Source of the DNA: V1-33 sp039795165
GTDB taxonomy: Bacteria; Verrucomicrobiota; Verrucomicrobiia; Verrucomicrobiales; V1-33
DNA: 64,000 nt
Direction of reading: 5' to 3'
NCBI GenBank assembly: GCA_039795165.1
Contig: JBDKER010000002.1
Span: forward strand, 62,001 to 126,000
Of this stretch, positions 32,211-38,935 are shown one piece after another (the first letter of the stretch is position 1; every line of letters begins with the position of its first letter). The notes beneath the pieces are model-generated. The model saw only the letters and a program-made list of their open reading frames with translations, did no database searches and was not told the origin of the DNA. The position numbers were made by a program, and so were the translations under genes.

Positions 32211-35200
32211 TCAGGGACCGCCGACTGGGCGGGCTGTCGCCGGCGAGCCGTCGGGTCGGAACGTGGCCAGCCGGATGGGTTCGCGGCGGGCGGTGGTATC
32301 GATGTGGACGGTGATGAGCGAGCGGCCTGCGGGGAGGTCGACCGTCATTTCCGTGGCGGCATTGACCGTGGTATTGCCCGCGAAGATCTGGAGGCCGGTG
32401 GCGTCATTGAGCCGGAGGCCGACTTTACCGGCAGTGGAGACTTCGATTTCCGCCTGGAGGGCGGCGTGGGATTTGTTGCCCGCTTTGAAGGCAGTGGCTT
32501 CGCTGATGGGGAGGGTGCCATTGGTGCGGGAGTAGACCGGCATCCAGACGAGGTCGGCCTGATGTTCTGCGAAGCCGCGGATGCCTTTGAGGCTGACCCA
32601 GCGTCCCATGTCCGGGAGGGGTTGGGCCGTGCGCCAGCGGCGGACTGCGCCATCTTCCTGGACCTTGTAGGGACCGTCCTTGCCGAGTTCCGAGAGGAAG
32701 CGGACGAGGTCGATGAATTCGTCGCGGCGGAGGCTTGCGGTGAGGCCCGGGGGCATGAGGGAAACCGGGATCGCTTCCTGTTTGGCGACCGTGCTGGCCG
32801 GGATGGATTCGACATTGCCTGCGGCGTCGCGCAGGAGGACTTCGCGGTCGTCCTGGCGGACGAGGAAGCCGCTGTGCACGCCCCCGTCCTTCGTGCTGAG
32901 CATAGTGGTAGCGTAGCCTTCCTTGATCTTCTTCGATGGTTCGAGGAGGCTTTCGATGATGTAATCGACCGGGGCGCTCGAGCCGATCGAAACGAGGTCT
33001 GGGCCGACGATGCCGCCGACGGCGCCGATGGCATGGCAGACTTGGCATTGCTGGGCTGCGCGGCGGTAGACGACTTCGCCGCGGGCTGGGTCGCCGGCGT
33101 CACGGACTTCCGCCATCATTTTCGTGAGTTCCTCCGGGGTGAGGGACATGACCGGCTGGAGATTGCCGGCCGTGGTGAGGATTTCGACGAGTGCCTTGGT
33201 GTCGCCCCCGGCTGAGCTGGCCTTCTGAATGCCTGCGGCGGCGATTTCCGACGGGATTTTCTGGTCCTTGAGAGCCCCTGCGAGAATGGCGGGGCCGTCC
33301 TTGCGGGCGAGGACCGCTTCGAAGAGCCGCGAGGCCGGATCCGGAGACGTGAGGGCTGCGAGGAAGCCCGGAGTCATGGGGGCGGCTGCGGCCGGGTCCA
33401 TGGCGAAGAGGGCAGCGATGGCCTGCCCGCGCAGGTCTGCGTTGGCGTCGTTGCTCAGTTTCGAAAGGAACGAGCGCGAGGCATCGCCGCCGAGGGCGAC
33501 GAGCGATTCGAGGGCTGCGTCCGCAAGGGCACCGCCTTGCGAGGCAAACGATTCAAGGTGGCCGCGGAGGCCATCCAGTTTGTAGGCGCCGGCGAGGCGG
33601 AGCGATGCCGGGCTTGCCTGGTCGCCGCTGGCCGAGGCGAGCGGAGTGACCGTGGCCGGGTCGATGAGGACCTTGCGCTGGCGGGCCGCCGTGACGAGGG
33701 CGCTGGCAATGGCATCGCCGGGCACCTTGGCCGTGAGGGATGTCAGTTTGGCGAGGTCTTCCGGTGAGCCGAGTGATCCCACGAGCGCGACGACATCGCG
33801 GAGGCGGTCGGCATTCACTTTATCGGCGCTGACGAGGTCGAGGAGGGCGGCGACCGCCTGCGGACGGTCTGCGGCCTTCAGGGCGAAGGCGATCTGGGCG
33901 ACATTGCCCCCGAAGGTGATTTCTCCCTTCTGGAAGGCCGGGAGCCATGTGTCCGCGAGTTGGCGGCAGGTGAGCCAGAGCGAGAAATCGATATTCTCGT
34001 CCATGGGGTGGTCGAGGGCGCGGCAGGCGGCTTCCACGGCGGCAGGCGAATTCGCCATGCGGAGGGCATTGATCGCTTCGAGGCGGACCTTGGGGGAAGG
34101 ATCCGTGGCGAGCGGCGAGGTCATCGTGAGGGCTTCCGCGCCCTTGCCATCGCGCAGCACGAAACCGAGCACGCGGGCCGCCACCGAGCGGCAGTCGCCA
34201 TCCTTCTGGAGCAGCGACTGCAGGAGGTCGCGGTCGAATGGCCATTTCAGATCGAAATCGGCGATCGTCTGCATGGTCCATGTGATTTCGCGGACCATGG
34301 CGGCGTCGTTCTGGTGAGTGGCGAAGGCCTTCTTGAGGGCTTCGATGACTTCCTCATGCGGTCGGGTCTTGAGGGTCTGTTTTGCTTCGAGGCGGACCCA
34401 TTGTTCCGGTTCGCGGAGGAGTGCGATGAGATCGTCCGTGGATTTCGAGGCGTAGTCGACGGCTGGGCAGAGCGGGCTGTTCTTGACCGAGATTCTCCAG
34501 ATGCGCCCGTGGACGTGGTCGCGGCGTTCGTCGCGGAAATCGACTTCGCCGTGCTGGATGATGGGGTTGTACCAGTCCGCGATGTAGAGGGCACCGTCGG
34601 GACCCATTTTGAGGTCGATGGGGCGGAACGATCCGTGATTGCTCGTGACCACGTCCGGGAGCTGCTGGGAAGTGAAGCTGCTGCCGTTCGGGGTCAGTTT
34701 GAAGCGATTGACGCGGTGGCCGCGGAAGTCGCAGGTGATGAGATCGCCCTGCCAGTCAGCGGGGAAGTGTCGACCGCTGATGATTTCTAGGCCGCAGTGT
34801 TTTGGCTGGCCGGGGTTGAGGCCGCGCAGAATGCGGGGGAGTTGGTTGGGAAGGCAGATGAAGGTGGCTCCTGGGAACGAGTGATTGATGCCTTCGCCGT
34901 AGGCACCATCTGTCACGAAGCTCTGGCCCCATTGGTCCCAGACGTGGCCCCATGGATTGACGTGGCCCATGGCGAAGATTTCCGCGCGTTTCGTTTCCGA
35001 GCGGTACTGCCAGATGCCTGATCCCATGAGGCGGCGGACGCCGTAGGGAGTTTCCGTGTGGGTGTGGATGTAGACGCTCTGGTTGAAGTAGAGGCAGCCA
35101 TCGTGTCCGCGTTTGATGCTATGGAGGATGTGGTGGGTGTCCTCTGTGCCGAAGCCGCTCATGATGACTTCGCTGGTGTCGGCCCGGCCGTCACCATTGG

Positions 35201-35618
35201 TATCCTTCATGAAGAGGAGTTCCGTGGAATTGGCGATGTAGGCCCCGCCGTCGCCTGGCAGAATTCCCGTTGGGATGAGCAGACCTTCGTAGAAGACCGT
35301 GCTCTTGTCCGCCTTGCCATCGTGATCCGTGTCCTCGAGGACGACGATTTTATCCGACTGTTCCTGGCCAGGTTTGATGTGCGGGTAGATGGCGCTGCTG
35401 GCGCACCAGAGGCGTCCCTTTTCGTCCCATGCCATCTGGATGGGTTTGGCGATCATGGGATCCTGGGCGAACAGGTTTGCCTGCAATTCCGCGGGGAGCT
35501 GGAAGGTGGCCTGCTGGACCGCGGGGTCGGTTGACGGGATTTCCCGGAGGTCGCGCTGGGCGTGGGTCGTGGCCGTGGCGGCGGTGAGGGCGAAGAGAGA
35601 GACAGAGATCCGCTTCAT
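32211..35618 (-). CDS. PVC-type membrane-bound dehydrogenase with HEAT repeats and cytochrome c
   Basis: A 1135-aa exported protein (signal MKRISVSLFALTAATATTHA). Residues about 30-390 form a six-bladed propeller of the soluble glucose-dehydrogenase/NHL type typical of PVC bacteria (MAWDEKGRLWC, DTDHDGKADKSTVF, GPDGALYIADWYNP, HGRIWRI). About 400-830 are HEAT-like helical repeats. Next is a class I cytochrome c site CQVCH in QCQVCHAIGAVGG, with the GP-L downstream pattern, and a C-terminal beta domain (PVYSRTNGTLPIS). It is expected to oxidise a sugar or other organic substrate outside the cytoplasm and pass electrons to the heme. Substrate unknown. It is the second gene of the operon beginning at 36627. 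Confidence 0.88.
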   Translation of the reverse strand: MKRISVSLFALTAATATTHAQRDLREIPSTDPAVQQATFQLPAELQANLFAQDPMIAKPIQMAWDEKGRLWCASSAIYPHIKPGQEQSDKIVVLEDTDHDGKADKSTVFYEGLLIPTGILPGDGGAYIANSTELLFMKDTNGDGRADTSEVIMSGFGTEDTHHILHSIKRGHDGCLYFNQSVYIHTHTETPYGVRRLMGSGIWQYRSETKRAEIFAMGHVNPWGHVWDQWGQSFVTDGAYGEGINHSFPGATFICLPNQLPRILRGLNPGQPKHCGLEIISGRHFPADWQGDLITCDFRGHRVNRFKLTPNGSSFTSQQLPDVVTSNHGSFRPIDLKMGPDGALYIADWYNPIIQHGEVDFRDERRDHVHGRIWRISVKNSPLCPAVDYASKSTDDLIALLREPEQWVRLEAKQTLKTRPHEEVIEALKKAFATHQNDAAMVREITWTMQTIADFDLKWPFDRDLLQSLLQKDGDCRSVAARVLGFVLRDGKGAEALTMTSPLATDPSPKVRLEAINALRMANSPAAVEAACRALDHPMDENIDFSLWLTCRQLADTWLPAFQKGEITFGGNVAQIAFALKAADRPQAVAALLDLVSADKVNADRLRDVVALVGSLGSPEDLAKLTSLTAKVPGDAIASALVTAARQRKVLIDPATVTPLASASGDQASPASLRLAGAYKLDGLRGHLESFASQGGALADAALESLVALGGDASRSFLSKLSNDANADLRGQAIAALFAMDPAAAAPMTPGFLAALTSPDPASRLFEAVLARKDGPAILAGALKDQKIPSEIAAAGIQKASSAGGDTKALVEILTTAGNLQPVMSLTPEELTKMMAEVRDAGDPARGEVVYRRAAQQCQVCHAIGAVGGIVGPDLVSIGSSAPVDYIIESLLEPSKKIKEGYATTMLSTKDGGVHSGFLVRQDDREVLLRDAAGNVESIPASTVAKQEAIPVSLMPPGLTASLRRDEFIDLVRFLSELGKDGPYKVQEDGAVRRWRTAQPLPDMGRWVSLKGIRGFAEHQADLVWMPVYSRTNGTLPISEATAFKAGNKSHAALQAEIEVSTAGKVGLRLNDATGLQIFAGNTTVNAATEMTVDLPAGRSLITVHIDTTARREPIRLATFRPDGSPATARPVGGP

Positions 35619-35673
35619 GGAAGGAGGGAAGAGAAAGGTTCCTGAGAAAATTGGTTCGATGTGCGGTGGTTGC

Positions 35674-36627
35674 TCAGTTCGGGCCCTTGGATTTGGCGGC
35701 GATGGAAGCGATCACTTCCTCCTGTTTGGCGATGAGGGGGTCGAACATGGGGATTTCGACGCCGTTGTTGCCCTGTTCGTGTTTCCGGAAGCCGAAGAGG
35801 TAGGTTTCGTTCTGTGGTCTCCAGCGGTGGAAGAACAGGCGTTGCTTGGCGACGACCGCCCTGCGGAGTTCGGCCAGTCTGGCGGTATCATCCGGGCTGG
35901 GAGCGGGCAGGCCGAGGGCTGCCACGATGGCTGGCGTCATGGCCGCGTAATCCGCTTCCGTGAAGGTGACCCCGTTCACCGTTTTCTTCGGGACCGGCTG
36001 CGTGGCGGTGAGAATGTCTGCGAAGCGGTGGTTACGGGAAGCCGCGAGCTTCTGAATGGCGTCGCGGATGCCGGCGAGTTTCGGGCCGTGATTGGCGAGG
36101 GCCGGGTGGTCGCCGGTGGCCGGGGGCGACATGAGAATGACCGAAGGATTCGAGACGTCGCTGATCATGTTGAGCATGCGTTCGTAGGACGCCAGGAAAT
36201 CGGCATGGCCTGCGTCGCCATGGAAGGCATCGACCGCTCCGTAGCAGCAGATCACCACGGTCGGCCGGATTTCCGCGAGCTGTGCCTTGAGTCGGTCGAA
36301 TCCTTCCTGCGGCGGGCCGAAGTACGAACGGCTTTCGCAGCGCGGGGTATCGCCGGACCAGCCCATGTTGCGGAAACGGACGTGTTTGCCCGCGCAGGTT
36401 GCCGTGAGGGCTGCTTCCAGATGACCGTAGTTGCCGTCGCGTTCGAAAAACGTATCGCCGAGCAGGACCACCATATCGCCATCGCGGAAGGCGAGGGGAC
36501 CCGTGGCAGGGAGCGCCGGAAGGGCGGCCGCCGCGGCGGGAGCGGGATCCTGGGCCCGCACAGAGTGAGCCATCGGGAAGGCTGCCATGGCGGCAGCGGC
36601 GAGAAATCGGGGGAAGCAGCGGTTCAT
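35674..36627 (-). CDS. Secreted SGNH/GDSL-type hydrolase
   Basis: A 317-aa protein with a signal peptide (MNRCFPRFLAAAAMAAFPMA). SGNH landmarks: the block I region is VVLLGDTFFERDGNYG (about 53-68), where the usual GDS serine is replaced by GDT. The block II Gly is in FRNMGWSGDTP, and block III reads VVICCYGAVDAFHG, where the usual GxND Asn is Ala. The altered Ser and Asn positions raise the possibility that it binds rather than hydrolyses, or uses another nucleophile. It is the first gene of a four-gene minus-strand run, 55 bp before the dehydrogenase. A homologous domain is fused to a dehydrogenase at 53268. Confidence 0.75.
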   Translation of the reverse strand: MNRCFPRFLAAAAMAAFPMAHSVRAQDPAPAAAAALPALPATGPLAFRDGDMVVLLGDTFFERDGNYGHLEAALTATCAGKHVRFRNMGWSGDTPRCESRSYFGPPQEGFDRLKAQLAEIRPTVVICCYGAVDAFHGDAGHADFLASYERMLNMISDVSNPSVILMSPPATGDHPALANHGPKLAGIRDAIQKLAASRNHRFADILTATQPVPKKTVNGVTFTEADYAAMTPAIVAALGLPAPSPDDTARLAELRRAVVAKQRLFFHRWRPQNETYLFGFRKHEQGNNGVEIPMFDPLIAKQEEVIASIAAKSKGPN

Positions 36628-36713
36628 GAGAAAAACGGGAGGTTTGGAGGAATCGGGATCAGGGAAAAGGCGAGAGCATTACGTGGATGAGGAGGTGGAT
36701 TTTCCATCGGTCA

Positions 36714-37775
36714 CTATGCATTCCGGCAGAGGTCGGCCTCGTATTCCGGCGGACGGCCTGTGATGAGGTGATCGGCCAGTTGTGCCGCGAACCATGGGGC
36801 GTGCAGGACGCCTTTGGAACCGAGTCCATTGAAGAAGGCGAGCTGCGGGTGGGCGGGATGGCGGCCGATGATGGCGCGGCTTTCGCGGATGATGGGACGG
36901 ACTGCGGCCGAATGGCCCGTGACCTGCCATGGGACTGTGATGAGGCGGGCGAGCTGGGCTTCGATGGCGCGGCGGCCGGACTCTGTCGGGCTTGTCGTAA
37001 GGTCATCCCATGCGTAGCCCGAGCCACTCCGGAAGCGGCCATGGCCCAGTGGCAGGAGCCATTGGGAACGGTTCAGAATGCGGTCGCCGGGCAGATCCGG
37101 GATCGACAGATCGAGGATTTCGCCCTTGGCTGATTTCCAGCGGAGCCATGAAAAATGCGGATGGCGTGATGCCTCGTGTCCCTGGCAGAAGACGATGGTG
37201 CGGGTGTGGATGGTTCCAGCCGACGTGGCCATGGTGGCGTGTCCGGCGGGATTGGTCGATGCCGGGCCGGCATCTGCCGCAAGGAAAAGCTGTCGGTCCT
37301 TCAGCCATTGGCGCGACGCCTGGATCCAGCCGGGAACATCGAGCCATGCGCTCTGCATGGCGAATCCTGGACCCGCCACGGCCCCCGGTGGCACAAGGGG
37401 GTCTGGCTGCGGCGACACCAGCCATTGTGCAAAGGCCGGGTCGTTCCGCTTTTCTGCCCAGCGCCGTTCCTCATCCGCCGTATTGAGCAGCCGGACGTGC
37501 GGCAGAAAGTGGAAGAAATTCCGCCCGAGCAGCGCTGCCGTTGTTTTGTAGAACTCTGCTGCACACGGCCAGAATTCCGCAATCCGCCAGCCCAGTGCCA
37601 CCCTTTGCCCGGTGATCGGCGTGACAATCCCCGCTGCCACGAGCGATGACGTGACCGCTTCCTCCCGGTCAATCACCAGCGGACGATGGCCCCGGCGGAT
37701 CAGTTCCCATCCAAGGGAAGCACCGGCGAGTCCATGCCCGACAATGACGAATTCATGGATCGGCTGATGAGGCAT
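36714..37775 (-). CDS. FAD-dependent oxidoreductase, D-amino-acid-oxidase/glycine-oxidase family
   Basis: A 353-aa flavoprotein, from ATG 37775 (MPHQPIHEFVIVGHG). The dinucleotide fold is VIVGHGLAGASLGWELIRRG with GxGxxG at residues 13-18, followed by an acidic residue in LVIDRE. The C-terminal FAD contact is FFNGLGSKGVLHAPW. A middle substrate domain follows the DAO layout. It probably oxidises an amine or amino acid; MnmC-type C-terminal domains look similar. It is divergent from the URO-D-fold / NRPS-like pair across 131 bp. The open frame upstream of the chosen start shows no family similarity. Confidence 0.82.
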   Translation of the reverse strand: MPHQPIHEFVIVGHGLAGASLGWELIRRGHRPLVIDREEAVTSSLVAAGIVTPITGQRVALGWRIAEFWPCAAEFYKTTAALLGRNFFHFLPHVRLLNTADEERRWAEKRNDPAFAQWLVSPQPDPLVPPGAVAGPGFAMQSAWLDVPGWIQASRQWLKDRQLFLAADAGPASTNPAGHATMATSAGTIHTRTIVFCQGHEASRHPHFSWLRWKSAKGEILDLSIPDLPGDRILNRSQWLLPLGHGRFRSGSGYAWDDLTTSPTESGRRAIEAQLARLITVPWQVTGHSAAVRPIIRESRAIIGRHPAHPQLAFFNGLGSKGVLHAPWFAAQLADHLITGRPPEYEADLCRNA

Positions 37776-37906
37776 CCGTTTCCCTGTGCATGGGCGCACG
37801 ACGGGCGGCAACGAAGGATTCCGCAGCCGGAAACCACTGGCGTCGTGTGGTTTGCCTGCTAATTGCCCTGCCCTTGCCGGAACCTTGGGTAAGCAGCGAT
37901 GCAAAC

Positions 37907-38935
37907 ATGCAGAAATACCGCGATCTGATTGACAGCGTCCTGTCGGGAGAAAGTCAGTCCACCTGTCCGGTGGCTTTCTGGCAGCATCACCCCGTGGCCG
38001 ATCAGGAAGCCGGCACAATGCGGGACGCCACCCTTGCGTTTCAGCGGAGGTTCGACTGTGATTTTGTGAAGATCACGCCGGCCTCGACCTTTCAGCTGCG
38101 GGATCATGGACTTGAAGACGAGTGGCGCGGCGATGCGTTGGGGCGGCGCTGGATCGGACCGGGAGTGATTCGGGAAGCGGCGGACTGGCGGGCGCTGCGG
38201 GAACTCGATCCGGCAGTGGGCTTCGCCGGACGGCATCTCGACTGTGCCCGCATGGTGCGGCGGGCGCTTGATCCGGAGATTCCCGTCGTCCAGACTGTTT
38301 TCCTGCCGCTTTTTCAGGCTGCGGCGCTGGGAGGCGATCGCTTTCTGCGCGACTGCGCGGAGAATCCTGAGGACGTTGCCATGGGACTGGAGATGCTGAG
38401 CAGGAATACGGTAAAGCTGATTGTGGCGCTGTTGGATGCGGGGATCGACGGCGTTTTTCTGGTGGCGCAGCACGCGCGGGCCGGGGTTTTTGCGGAGGAA
38501 CGGTATGCGGAACTGGCGGGGGCATCCGACCGAGCCTGTCTGGCTGCGGCGGCTGGCATGCCTCTGAATTTCTTTCACCTGCATGGGGAATCCGTGCATC
38601 TCGGGGCGTTGCCGGACGATGCTCCGGCGGTGCTGCACTACGAGGAAGGACCGGGGCACGCGGCCATGGACGAACTGCTGCGGTCGGGCCGCCGGGTTGC
38701 GGGCGGGCCGTGTCAGGCCGGCTGGATCCGTACGGGGACACCCGAAGAAGTGAGTGAGGCCACGAAACTGCTGCTCCGGCGCTGCAAGGGTCCGCGGTTT
38801 CTGTTGAGCGCCGGCTGTGTGCTCACGCAGGACACGCCGGCTGCGAATGTCGAGGCTGCGGTCCGGGAAGCGCGCTCGCTGCGTCCCGACCGGGATGATG
38901 GCGAACCGAAGACGGAAGGAGGCGGGCATGACTGA
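37907..38935 (+). CDS. URO-D-fold protein, not HemE
   Basis: A 342-aa protein of the uroporphyrinogen decarboxylase / cobalamin-dependent methyltransferase superfamily, from ATG 37907. It opens with YRDLIDSVLSGESQSTCPVA and has a family-like C-terminus, FLLSAGCVLTQDTPAANVEA, where the Cys corresponds to a zinc ligand of MtaA-type methyltransferases. The HemE substrate signature RQAGRY is absent, and the region reads PVAFWQHHP instead. FHLHGESVH (about 224-232) stands where MtaA-type proteins have their His-x-Cys ligands, but the Cys is missing. So it is neither a clear decarboxylase nor a clear methyltransferase. It overlaps the NRPS-like gene by 8 bp, implying coupled translation. Confidence 0.78.
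   Translation: MQKYRDLIDSVLSGESQSTCPVAFWQHHPVADQEAGTMRDATLAFQRRFDCDFVKITPASTFQLRDHGLEDEWRGDALGRRWIGPGVIREAADWRALRELDPAVGFAGRHLDCARMVRRALDPEIPVVQTVFLPLFQAAALGGDRFLRDCAENPEDVAMGLEMLSRNTVKLIVALLDAGIDGVFLVAQHARAGVFAEERYAELAGASDRACLAAAAGMPLNFFHLHGESVHLGALPDDAPAVLHYEEGPGHAAMDELLRSGRRVAGGPCQAGWIRTGTPEEVSEATKLLLRRCKGPRFLLSAGCVLTQDTPAANVEAAVREARSLRPDRDDGEPKTEGGGHD

Noticed and set aside
35674..36627. Confident esterase call for the SGNH protein
   Set aside because: The GDS serine position reads GDT and the GxND Asn reads Ala, so catalytic activity is uncertain; only the fold is called.
37907..38935. HemE (uroporphyrinogen decarboxylase) as the name of the URO-D-fold gene
   Set aside because: The RQAGRY substrate motif is missing and the context is an NRPS-like gene, so only the superfamily is supported.
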